The position numbers were made by a program, and so were the translations under genes. A stretch of 64,000 bases of DNA, taken from assembly GCF_021018895.1 (NCBI RefSeq), contig NC_079372.1, positions 21,037,237-21,101,236 of the forward strand, read 5' to 3'. This document shows, piece after piece, positions 22,681-34,099 of the stretch; within the stretch, counting starts at the first letter, position 1; each line of letters opens with the position of its first letter. The notes under the pieces are model-generated. The model did not search any database. It was not told the origin of the DNA and saw only the letters and a program-made list of their open reading frames with translations. This DNA is from Seriola aureovittata (taxonomy: Eukaryota > Chordata > Actinopteri > Carangiformes > Carangidae).

Positions 22681-24145
22681 GTTGCAGAATTTACCTTCTG
22701 TAGGAGTTCATTCAGCAGGACGGCCTGGACATTCAGCATCACCTCTAACAAGAATCAGACCACGGCAGTTAACAAAGCTAAGATATAACACAAATAATTA
22801 CTGTAACTGTCAATATTGTGGTGGTTGTTTCCCCCACCAACCAGACGAGTTACAGGAAACATGGTCACAGTATCTCCTTCCTGATTTACAGCATCGAATA
22901 ATGGCCAGAAGTATTTTAGCAGAACATAATGATGTCTAATCGGTTCATCCTTGAGTCCAATTTAATGTTTGCATTTTTGCTCAGGATACAATACCATTAA
23001 TATAAACTGTGCATGTGTGTTTAGGAGCCCCAAAACAAATACTGCCGCTGTGTTCTCACTGGAAATTACGATCGCAACATGTGACTGATTGTTGCTCAAA
23101 TGGAAATTGAATGATGCACCTGGAGAGAAACCATGGCAACCACAGACTCTTACGGACCAATAAACCACTTTACCGTACTCTCAGTATAATTAATGTGAAT
23201 AGTATTTAGACCAGATACATTTCAAACACATGCAGCCCACACATTGAGAGAAAACTGTCAGTAAAACTTTATTTTATTGAAATATTTAACTCATTGGAAT
23301 AATTGTAGAAAAGAAAACTTATATGTTTGACTGATAACCCACAACTGATCGGGAATAAATCCTAGAACACATACCTGTGGAAAACTACTTTTTCATTTTA
23401 AGTTTACATGATCATTTAAATAAAATCCATAATAGGCTTCTATAATGACTTTAATATGTATAATTTTAGCCTGTTATTTTTCTGCATTAGATGCTTGGAT
23501 GGAGCACTATATTATAATAATGAATTATGCATTTAAAGGAGAAGCCAACCCTTTTTATTCAATTCAAACTGCTTTTTGAGGGACACCTGCAGTGACTGAG
23601 GTCAGTGTCAGGATGAGTCTCTACCACATGAATTAAACTGAATGTAACGTCCTTTGTGCAGATTGAAATGTGAGGAGTGAAGTACACGCACCAATCAGCA
23701 GGAACATTCAAAATTTCTCCAGGAATTTTCTAGTACTTTTAATGTTATCGTCTACCGGTGCAATCTTGCGTAACTGTATCATCTGTTCTGCTCTTCCTTG
23801 TTCAAATTTGGATTTGGATTTTAAAGTGTGTTTTGTCTGTATGCTAATCAGGCTGCGCGGACTCTGTGACAGGATTGGTCGGAGCAGAGAGGAGGAGCCT
23901 CTAACTCCACGGCTTCTCCCATTGGTGCGGCAATGATCCTGTGAGTCCTCACCACAGCTGCAGCCTTTCAGCATCAGAGGAAGAAAATTTAAGAGCCCGG
24001 GCAGTACATCACTAGTGGAGGCTGACATGAACTTTGATACCATGGTGATTGTTTGAAGTGATTGTTCTGCAGACCAACTGACAACACCAGTGGATTAATA
24101 ATAAATCATCAGTTCCGCTCTGAGCTGCAGCAGGTGCTTCATTAG
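22681..24145. other. Intergenic between dnajc16 and the Ig receptor
   Basis: No supported gene. 23680-23705 (ACGCACCAATCAGCAGGAAC) weakly resembles the 'ACCGATCAGCCACAACAT' repeat head seen at 37888. Part of 23700-24145 may be 3' UTR of the minus-strand receptor. Confidence 0.45.
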
Positions 24146-25434
24146 TCATCTGATGGCAGAATAAATAGCATTTGGCATCATTTCTGTCTCTGGAGCAGGC
24201 CTGAGGTTTCTCTTTGAATTTGGGTGAAAAGTCACTGCTGCATAGTTCAGGTCTGAGCCCTGACCCTGTGAACAAAAGGATTTTCAGTCAGTCTCAATCT
24301 CATACAGCTGTGCATGTGAGAAAACGACAATATCATTCACTGACAAATGACTTGAAGTGATTGTAGCAGCTGCTGAAATACAAAAATGTAAAATCTTTAA
24401 CATCACCTCTGTCTGTTGTGGATTTTCTTCTTCAATGCGAGCTACACAACAGAAACAACATATCTGGTTAATTGACAAATGCTGTTTCAAAATGTTTGTT
24501 TTAAACACGATTTTACTATCATGTTGAAGATGCAACTTAAAAAGATGTGAAAGATGTGAAAATACAATAACTATTATTAGAAGTACCTCTCTTAAGCTGT
24601 TTTATTTTGACAACCAAACAAATGGTGACCACAGCGAGGGAAACAGTCAGACCGCCCAAGATCATAATCATCGCCTTTGCAAGTCGATTGAACACTTCGA
24701 TAATGAGAGACAGTTAAATTAGACTTTGTACATTTTATACCACTAGTTGCTTGAGATCTGATCAATATTAAACTGAACAAACTGAATGACACAGTGCACA
24801 ACAGAAATGTTTAAGTGAGGTAGGATGAATTTAAAATTTAAATTATCTCAAGAGTCTAAAAATTCAAACTGAGGTCTTCCAAAATTACATGTTATGTTGA
24901 TAGACATCGACCAAAACGCTTATAAAACTTACCTTGCACTTCTAAGTAAGTGGCACCCACAATAAGCGGGTTTTTCCTTATGTAATATCCACAGAAATAC
25001 AGTCCAGAGTCAGATACATCCACTTGTTTGATTTTGAGAAAGACAGTGGACATGTTGGATGTCATTTCGAATCTTCCATTCTCAAATCCATTACAGTATG
25101 AAGCAGAATCAAAAGCCTTGAATATATGAGAAATACAGCGGGCATTCAATAGCTTGACCACCCTGAACCAGAGTATTTGACTAGGAGAACTGGTGTAGTT
25201 GGAGCACAGCAAAGTGACCGCGTCACCAGGCTGAACCTCCAAAGTGTAAAACTCCGAAACTGAGACAGAGATCCCGCCTGAAAGAAGCACACAACTGATT
25301 AGTTGCAGGAACCCAAACAATAACCTTTGTATGACTTCAGCTATTAAATTGTTCAGTTATTGTATTGTTTTTAAATGCCAGTACTTACAGAGGCTGCAGA
25401 GAAGTGAAACCGTTATCAAGGTAAAGTTCTTCAT
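24146..25434 (-). CDS. Single V-set Ig transmembrane receptor with ITIM (NITR/CD300-like)
   Basis: Five exons, all in frame: 25389-25434, 24933-25277, 24587-24694, 24407-24441 and 24146-24265 (TGA). The product is 217 aa. Residues 1 to about 20 are a signal peptide (MKNFTLITVSLLCSL...). One V-set Ig domain follows, with Cys40 and Cys111 (LLCSNY; DSGLYFCGYY), Trp52 and an extra Cys63/Cys77 pair that may form a second disulfide. There is almost no stalk, then a membrane helix at about 138-159 (AMIMILGGLTVSLAVVTICL). The cytoplasmic tail has LNYAAV around Tyr186, which fits the ITIM pattern, and a second tyrosine at 213 (AIYSAI) with a poor -2 residue. ITIMs recruit SHP phosphatases, so an inhibitory leukocyte receptor is the likely role. 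Teleosts have many such genes in several families; I cannot assign an exact family or ligand. Confidence 0.85.
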
Positions 25435-26049
25435 TGTGCTTGTGATCGTGTCACTTCAATGGCACTTTGCAAATGAAAATGCTGCATCTCGGCGTGGGAA
25501 GTGTGGGCAGGCTGTGAAAGTAAGACAATACATTTTGTCACTTGTAGAGGAGACGGTTTAGTTCAAAACTTGTGATGAGGTATCACTTCTCTCTTGCTTG
25601 TAGCAAAAAGGCCATTATATTGTGACATCTGTCTTCCTGTGGTTGAGACTTTTTTTAGACTGACAGAGTGCTGAAAACCTGTAGCCACTTTAATAATATC
25701 CCAAATACCCAAAAGGTGTTTAAATGTTTAAAATCACCCTCTTTAAATAAAGTGAATAAAGTGACATTTTGTGTGTGCGTTCTAATGAAAGTTGATTGTA
25801 CACAATAATAATGACAATAATGGTAAAAATAATGATAATTGTAAAACTAACGATAATGATGATATTGATAACAATTATAATGCCAACAATGAGTTACAAT
25901 AATTGCAATAAATGATAATGATGATAATAGTGGCAATGTACGTGGACATGTACAGTATATAGAGCTGCCCCCCCCTTGTTTGTTACCAATTTAAGAGACT
26001 CAAAGTAACGTTCAGTATCAATTAGAAACAATTTAAATGAGGGAACTGG

Positions 26050-26175
26050 TTTAAGAAATTTTTCCTTATGAAAATGAAATTTCCTCAGTAAAATAAAGAG
26101 GTTAATAATATTGCAGAAATTGTAATCCTTACATCTGGCTCTCGACTTCCTTGTTCAATTTTCAAGGTACAAGTT
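26050..26175. repeat. Interspersed repeat, copy A
   Basis: Matches 31230-31360 in the same orientation over about 125 bases (AAATGAAATTTCC..CAGTAAAATAAAGAGG; GGCTCTCGACTTCCT). A third fragment of the GGCTCTCGACTTCC end lies at 30971-30986. Class unknown. Confidence 0.6.
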
Positions 26176-26178
26176 GGA

Positions 26179-26480
26179 TGATTGATAGATAGATAGATAG
26201 ATAGATAGATTATTTTTTTGTGCAGTAAGATGAGACGTTTGCTGCTGCCCCAGCAGACTGCAGCATAAAAAAAGTGCACTGACCACCACTGACTGATAAA
26301 ACGTGCAGCATTTCACTGCAGACGTCAAAAGACCTGAGCCTCCTGAGGAAAATGAGCCGGCTCTGCATCTTCAGGTAGATGGCATCCGTGTTCAGGGACC
26401 AGTCCAGTTTACTGTCCAGGTACACACCTAGGTATTTGTAAGTGTGCACCACCTCAGTGTCTTTCCCTTGAATGTTGACT
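26179..26480 (-). mobile_element. LINE 3'-end fragment (reverse transcriptase thumb)
   Basis: The minus-strand frame 26452-26210 includes VHTYKYLGVYLDSKLDW and LRRLRSFDVCSEML, a conserved block late in the reverse transcriptase of fish non-LTR elements. The frame breaks soon after and is followed by a (CTAT)n tail (26184-26209), typical of such 3' ends. 5'-truncated and inactive. Confidence 0.7.
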
Positions 26481-27186
26481 GTTGACTGTTGTAATCATAC
26501 AACAAGAACAGCTGCAGAAGAATTATACATCATGCACGGACTGAAATCTCCTCCTCCTCTTTCCACTTTGCCATAAACATCACCATCTGTAGGCTATATT
26601 GGATTTTACAGCAGTTTCCACGAACTTGAACATCTGTGGAGAGAGTTACAGTAACACAAAGGAGCCACAAGATGATGCTGTTCCGGCTTTCCGATCAATA
26701 CCGGAGGATAACAGCCAGACTTGAGTACATGGACCAGACTCGGGCTGAGGACCCAGGCATGTGTTGGGCCCGAAATTTCATTTGGAAATATGATTTTGTT
26801 TGTTTCATTGGAGGAAGGTTACGGTCTTTTGTTGCTCCACACTCATCTGATGTTTCAGTCTGCTGTTATTTTTCATCTCTGCAGTGGAGCAGACATCAGT
26901 GGACGTTGAAGTCACATGATTTATTTGCCAATATATATTGTCAGTTTCCATTGCATTTCGTGTGTATTTTCTCATTTGATGGTTTGCTGCGTGAGGAAGA
27001 GAAAAACAGTTTAAAACAAGAGCTGCTGCTGAGGGTTGATATTGGACTGGAGCTGTGTTTTGTTATGAGGTCAGGTGTTTCTGTTTTTACTTGAGGTAAC
27101 GGTGACTGAAAAGGAAACTCACTCCCTTCCTTGGAGTAGATTTCACTAAATTTCTTGGCAGACGTTTAACCGTATGTGTGAGAAAG

Positions 27187-27225
<39 letters not shown>

Positions 27226-28078
27226 GTGCATTAACTCAAGTCAAGAGCCTGAGTTCCTCTCTTTGCGTTCAGTTTTAATTACCGGAGCCTCGTTGACTGT
27301 ATCCTGTGTTTGTACCTGTTTTCCTGTGCGTGTTTGAAAGTTCATCCTCAGACCTTAAGTCACACACACATTTGATGTATTTGTGTTATTTCACACAGAT
27401 TTAGACTAAGAAGTTTAAACAACTTTAGACCAAGCGCAGTAACCTGCAAGTCTTTTTGTTTTGTGCCGTTTGCTCATCTGCAAAAGTTGAGCAAACAAAA
27501 ATACAGCTCCATAGTTTTAGACTTTAAACCCCAAATCAATTTGTTCCTGCTTTAGATCAAAGTCTTTTAAAATGGGTCATAAAAGCCTCTGTCATTGGTG
27601 TATTTGTTGGGGACTATTTTCAGCAGCGGATGAATACACATTTATTGCTGGAGTTAGCTAGTTAAAAAAAAACAAAAACATTCAACCGAACAAACAAACA
27701 AAATGAATATAAATACATAGATGTGAATAAATGAAACAGTGTTCCTCGTAATGAAGGAACGTGATGTGACCCTACTGATATTTGAATGGTTTTGGACAAC
27801 AGTGCAGGTGTATGGCACAGAAGAACAGGGATCTAATGACATCAGATTTATTACAGCGAGTCAAACCTTTTCACAAAGTAAAGACAAGGTCCCGTGCTCA
27901 CTCTTATGATACTAATGACTTTTAGTCTTTTTCTTTGCTCCTTTCATCTTGTTCAGCAGCAGCCTGTTAGAGATAGCTGGACAGATGCAGGAGAACACTG
28001 CTGGGTTTTAAATGGCTGCTTGGAGATAAGACTGCCTCAAGCTTCCTCTAATACTGACCTATTTTAGCTGGGTTCAGA

Positions 28079-28137
<59 letters not shown>

Positions 28138-29125
28138 AATCTATATCTTTAACCTCAGTGCCTCCTGAGTCTGCAGTTAGCATGACATCCTGTGCTCCCA
28201 GACTTCATTTAAATCAGTTCATTAGTTTGGCCCAAACTTCACTGAGGGATTTAAATCCATTAATTCTTCTGGGTGAAATAATCCTTATCTGTTCTGTTGT
28301 GAAAAAAACTTCTATCTTGGAGCAGGGTTAGGTTGTAAGACAGGAGTATAGAAAAGATAAAAACAAATAAAGGTTAAGACAAAGTTAGAGGTACGTTTGG
28401 ATTATGTTCTTTAGTATTTCTGCCTCCTGTGATCCCACATCCAGAGTTGGTTAAATTAAGGGGAAATCAAACAGCCCTGTAGTTAACACCTTAGTTTGAC
28501 TCCTGCAGAGGGAACTGAGTTCAGTTCAATTACCTCCTGAAGAAAATCCATGAAATTAACCAAAGCAGTTAAGGAACGAGTAAATCTATACTTGTTGAAA
28601 TATTAATGTGCTCTCATTGAGTTGTTTTTTCAGTTTGATGAGTAGACACTAGAAAAATGTGGGTTAGAATTGGAAATTGATTGATTAGGATCTTCAGACA
28701 ACGACTTCTCATAGACTTAATACACAAAAACATTTCACAGCTTGAATTGATGAAATTGATTTATAGCTATATGTTCATGGTCCTGAGGACAGATGACAAC
28801 CAGTCAGTGAGTGGTTTGTTCTCACATTTATGGTTGAAAAGTCGGAGTTTTAGAGTTTGATAATCTATCAGAGATTGGATTTGAAAGATGGCTCGTTTGA
28901 ATGGTAAAAGCAAAGGGTAAAATAATGAATTAAGTAGAACTGAAACACTGATTGTTTGGGAAGAGCGGGGTGAAAGAAGTGCTTTTCCCAAAGACGTATA
29001 GACGTTTACACGTGGACACCGAATTGGCCACTGGATCTTATGTCAATGTCACCGCCATATTGGTCCAGGCAATGCTGTCCTGTAAATCAGCGCAACGGAG
29101 GTGCTGCACTTTTTCTGTATAAAAA
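26481..29125. other. Gene-free stretch
   Basis: A 152-codon open frame at 26636-27094 (plus) has no recognisable domain or splice context and I do not call it. It contains (GT)n at 27194-27222 and (AC)n at 28081-28134. The minus frame at 28767-28991 is unrecognised. Confidence 0.45.
28081..28134. repeat. (AC)27 microsatellite
   Basis: Uninterrupted dinucleotide run. Confidence 0.97.
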
Positions 29126-29129
29126 CCTC

Positions 29130-29250
29130 TATAACATTTATATTTCTCAATCGATTTCAATGAGTCGTTTCTATATTCAAGAGTTTATGATCTACCTGCA
29201 GTGAAAATAAAAATTTGGTTTCTAGTTACTTAAAATCATGATAGTTTAGG
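29130..29250. repeat. Interspersed repeat, copy B
   Basis: Same sequence and orientation as 4380-4500. It directly adjoins the transposase remnant at 29226-29477, suggesting both belong to one DNA transposon family or a nested insertion. Confidence 0.55.
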
Positions 29251-29900
29251 CTGAAATCACCAGCCCGCTGCCTGGGCGCATTGCGCAATGGGAGTGAACT
29301 AGCAGGTTTGGCTGCACTTAAACCGGCCTCTCTCAAAGAGAGTCCGTGATTCACCACATGGTCATTAATTGTGGCCCTCATCTCATCAGACACCACAGCT
29401 CTTGGTCTTCCTCTCCCTGCCACTCTTCTCTCTCCACCAGCTTGTCCTCCTCCACCCATATTTCCAAAAAAATCCATTCAGAAGCCATCCCCTTAAATCT
29501 GCTCGCTACAGTAATGAGGCCAAACACACGTCACCTGGGAAGGTTTTCAGCTGCAAACTGCACTCAACTGTTTTTGGAATTATTATTATTTTGTTTTATC
29601 ATCAATATTTTTGATATTATTTTCTATAGATTTTAATGTGGCTGCAGCAGAAATGCACTATTTTTTTAGTGTGTTAGCATTTGAAAAATGTGCTGCAGAA
29701 GTGTAGTGTTTTGCAGGTGGTGGACTCTGACTGAGAAAGGAGTTGATGAATTTTGGTAACTGTGGTCACTGAATGCATTTTGTGTGAAAGCAGTGAAAAG
29801 TGATTCACAGTTTGCTCCACATAGACTTCTGTTTCGCCGACTGTGTGAAGAGTTTTGACCAATGCTTGTTAGCAATTGGAAAAAACTGTAACATATGTGC
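29226..29900 (-). mobile_element. Degenerate DNA transposon (Tc1/IS630-like helix-turn-helix remnant)
   Basis: The minus frame 29477-29226 reads GRGRPRAVVSDEMRATINDH then VVNHGLSLREAG, the N-terminal DNA-binding helix-turn-helix of an IS630/Tc1-type transposase family common in fish. It then runs into unrelated sequence, so the catalytic domain is gone. The adjoining stretch up to about 29870, with TTTGCTCCACATAGACTTC and GTTTCGCCGACTGTGTGAAG, looks like the untranslated end of the same element. Confidence 0.6.
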
Positions 29901-32900
29901 TCACGATATGTTATACAATATAAAAACTCCTCATAGATATTTTTAATGTATGTACATATAGAAATATTTACTATGAATGTTTCAAATATGTTATAAACTC
30001 CTATCTTCATATATCCAGAGGATGTAGATATGTGATAATATTATATCCCCACATATGTGGCAACATCCCTTGATATAGGGAAATAAATGCCATAGATTAC
30101 ATTTCTACATGGGAAAATATAATTTAGCTGAGTGGATAAAAAAAAACAAATGTAGAACAATGAAACAACACCAAGAGCAGAATACACAGGCTGTATCTGA
30201 AGGAGTTCAGTCCCACCATCAACATCTTGACTGAGCCATGTCTGCCTCCCTCTGATCAGGGAGCCAAACACCTCCGAAGGGTTTTCTTAAACATTAAGTT
30301 CTTAAAGATGTTTTTAAACCACTTTGATAAACTCAAAAATTTATTTTCACATTCATCTCTTGAAATACTCGGTTTTTACATATAATTAAATTTACTTGCA
30401 ATTTGTTTAACCTCACTCTGATACATGTCCTGTATTGTCCTGAGTACAGGGCAAGTAAACAAACATTTTGTGTGTGTGTTTGTGTGAAGGGGAGGATGTG
30501 AGGGTTGGACGGTTGGACAGGTCTGGTCAGCAGCTCCCTCTGCAGGCAGACCACGTGAAGGGCAAACTGACGGATCTGCTCCCTCAGCTGAAAGAAAAAA
30601 TAAACTAAATAATTTTTTTTGTTTGTTTTGTTTTTTCAGGGTTAGTTTTGATAACAGCCATATCTCAGGTGAATCAGACTACAGTCTTTACTGTTCACCC
30701 AACAAATTAAGTAACTTTAATCAAATAGTTAAGGTTAACATAGTTAAATAGTTAATTAACATAATTCCAGTGTTCATTGAACATTTATTCAGGATCAGTT
30801 GTGGGCTAGCAGTTAAACACCGATAACAGTTATGAATTATGTTCTTCTTTTTTTTTTTTTATTACAAAGTTTTATTTATTTATTTAGCTTCCCTTAAATT
30901 TGCCGCTGCAGCCAGCACGTTTGTTCAAAACGCACAACCTTTACTTTGAAGGCAAGCTGTCTCTGTTTCCGGCTCTCGACTTCCTTTTTTTCCTTTTTTT
31001 CCCCCTTAATTTAAATTGGAAATTTTACAAACAATCAGACACATCAGTTCTTAAATAAAATAAACAGATTAAAAAAAAATTTAAAAAGAAAGAAAAAGAT
31101 GAAAATAAATTAAAGTTTTAAAAGACAAACAAAAATACATTAATTAACAAAGGACAAATATGAAATTTAAGTGACTTCTTCAGGCAAACATTTCAGAATA
31201 TATATATTAACTACTGACATGGATTTCTTGTTTGTTGATTTAAGAAATTTTGCCTCATGAAAATGAAATTTCCCCAGTAAAATAAAGAGGTTAATATTGC
31301 AGAAATTGTCATCCTTACATCCGGCCCTCGACTTCCTGGTTCAACTTTCATGGTAAAAGTTGAATATTGGAACAAACTGACGCTTTTGTTCGCTGAATTG
31401 AATTGCACGTTTTCATTTAATGGGACAATAAGACACGCAAAGCGTTAAAAACGTCAACATACATTTGCAGAATAATATTTCATGAACGGACCGATTAACT
31501 CATATATGACGTTTTATAAAGGCTGGAGTTTGTCAAAGAAGGGAACATCGTTTGGAGGTTTGCGCATGCGCATTGCGGCTGTTTCTACTGTGAGGGTTCC
31601 AATACACACTCATTCAAAAAACGCCAACTTCTCTCATGAAATACACAGACGATACATTTTTTCCAGAACTCGTCACGTTGCGGGCTAAATTCACACCTCT
31701 TGGTCAGTGTTCCGGTGGTCCATCTTAAAATAATCATCTAATAAATGAGATATTAGGCCTTAAAATCAGGTGTTTTGATTGCGTGCCTGTTTGATTGACA
31801 TGCCTGCTCTGCAATGATTGATCAGCTGACGCGGCAGGCCGGGAGGTCGATCACCGGAGTAGCAGTCACCTGAGGAAAGCTTGGTTCGTGTGCATTGTAT
31901 TGAATCAGTTGTGTTAAATTTCTATTATTTTTCTCAATATTTGTCTGTGGAGGAGGAGTTTTGCACCGACAGTTTTTCTGTCAGTTCTTTAGTTTTAATG
32001 AGTTTTCGGTTCACAGTCATTATGGCTCGTTCTTTGGCGCTAACAGACTGGAGAGACGCTGATATACAGTTTTGTTTTCGGTGAGTAAATGTTTATTTTC
32101 TGAATGTCCTACAGTTTTAATGTGTATGATGCTCACTTAAAACTAATGCGTTTTTTCTCTCTACGGGAGACAGTTAACATCCAAATTAATATTAGAGTTA
32201 ATGTGAATTACAGATGCACTTTGCTAACCTAGCTAGCTAGCTAACGGATAACTTAGTGTTTGTTATGCTAAACGTACCTGGTCCCAAACACGCAAACATG
32301 TGCAGGACAAGGATAAATATGTTATTAGAAAAAATCAGTCGCTGATAGAATTTTCCTACATGCAGCAAAACATTCAAGTTTATCTCATTAACTTATTTCT
32401 GTCTCCTCTTCTCGCTGGTATCTTATTGTATTTAGTACAATACACAATGTATACTAGAACATTATCTTGTAGGGGTTTGTCATTTAATACTTTAAATTCA
32501 TACACTGGAGTAGCTGAAGCAGATATTCATGTACCTGCCCTGACAGCTGGTATATGTGTGTGTGATTAACTGTGATCCACTATGTCTGAACTAAAGTGTT
32601 TGTCTTTTACTTTCATTCAAAGGTATCCAGGTATGAATCTGTGCGTACAGCATGTAGACACCCCCGTTTTCATTAGCTCTAGCATTAGCAGCTGGTTCAC
32701 TGGCATTGTTCATTGAATGAATTCAACAATTTTATTAGAATGCAAAATAACGTGGGGGGATAGCTAGCATCTTTATTGATGACAAATGGATAAACTGACG
32801 GTGACAAAGAAGACATTTTAACCATGAAGCACGATAGACAAGTGACAAAATGTATATAAAGTGACATTTTGTTTGGGATTGTATATAATAATAATAATAA

Positions 32901-33689
32901 TAATAATAATGACAATTTTAAAAATAACATGCCTGTTGTCATATTGAGTCATAGCGGCCCTGGCTAGAGGGGAAGCGCAGGATGCTTGGCCTTACTGTTG
33001 CCAAGGTGATCCAGAGGATCTCCTGGGAGGAGTGGAGGCTCCACTGATGGAGGAGGACACATGGGGCAGAGGAGAAGGTCCTCCTCATCCAGGATCTCTT
33101 CTTCGTCACCCTGGACGTCTGTTTGCTAGATTCTCTCTGCATCCGGGACATATGGAGACACAGAGGCGCCACCTCAGCTGCATTCAGGACCCAGCAGGTG
33201 TGCAGCTGTACACAGACTGGTAGGCTGACAAAGGGCGGGGTCAGCCTTCCGGTTTCCACCATAACCAGTTCATCCCAGGTACATGCGTTTGTCTCATAGC
33301 TTGTGGTTAAGTATATTGTGTATTATCATCTCATGCATCCTGTCCTGGGAAGGAGAGTCTCCAGAGGTGAGATTCACTTCAGATATCACTATTTCCTCTA
33401 ATGAATATCAGATCTATATTAACACACACTGCTCTCTGATTATCTTTCAGCTGTCTTCTTGGACTGAACTCGGGCCCTGCAAACTGGGCCAGTGTCAGCC
33501 GCCTGGTGGAGCCAGCTCTGCCATCTTCACCCGGTGGCCACGTGGTCCAGAGGGACCGTGAGGACTCAGTTTACCTCCAATTGCTAATCCAAAAGCCAAT
33601 CCAAAAGCCAGGAGCCTGTTGCTGTCAGGTTGCCGACGCGGGCGGGTGTACTTGGTGTTCTCGGTGACACAGGTCAGAACCACCCCTCA
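29901..33689. other. Gene-free, repeat-bearing stretch
   Basis: AT-rich. It holds the repeat copy at 31230-31360 and a (AAT)n run at 32888-32909. 32022-32080 is an ATG followed by a clean GTGAGT donor (see findings). 32940-33260 is GC-richer with overlapping open frames on both strands, none recognised. Confidence 0.4.
31230..31360. repeat. Interspersed repeat, copy B
   Basis: Pairs with 26050-26175 (TGAAATTTCC.CAGTAAAATAAAGAGG; GGCCCTCGACTTCCTGGTTC). Confidence 0.6.
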
Positions 33690-33830
33690 CTCCTCCCCAG
33701 TTCCACCCTCTCATCCAAATATGGTTTCTTCTGGCTCCAAAAAACCAAGATGGCAACGTCCATCAAGACAAACTCGAGGCTTCAAAACGGCAGTTCACAA
33801 ACCAATGGGTGACATCAACAGTTTGACACT
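33690..33830. repeat. Fish interspersed repeat (TTCTGGCTCCAAAAAACCAA)
   Basis: TTCTGGCTCCAAAAAACCAA, GAGGCTTCAAAACGGCAG and CACAAACCAATGGGTGAC follow in the order I recall from a common percomorph repeat. The open frame across it is not a gene. Confidence 0.5.
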
Positions 33831-34057
33831 TGGTCTGAGATCAGTTATGATATTGCAGGCATTAAACGCATGCGCAGACGTGTGATGAAACTAAACTTGC
33901 TCGCTTTCTAAGCGCTAGGAGGCAGCAGGAGCACGTAAACTAGCAAATTACACTGGTTTATCATCTGTGTGAGATCGGCTGTAAATTTGAGACGGAATAT
34001 TGTTACAGGAGTAGTGCAACTGATTTCGGGAAGAGATCAGTACGTAAGTTGGGTGCG

Positions 34058-34060
<3 letters not shown>

Positions 34061-34098
<38 letters not shown>
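34061..34098. repeat. (AG)19 microsatellite
   Basis: Uninterrupted AG run next to GGCTGGCGACCGG. Confidence 0.95.

Positions 34099-34099
<1 letters not shown>

Noticed and set aside
26636..27094. 152-codon plus-strand open frame
   Set aside because: No domain, no splice context, ordinary composition for this region; the best unsupported candidate in the desert but not callable.
32939..33262. Open frames on both strands in a GC-richer patch
   Set aside because: Neither frame resembles a known family and neither has convincing splice sites; likely a transposon or repeat remnant.
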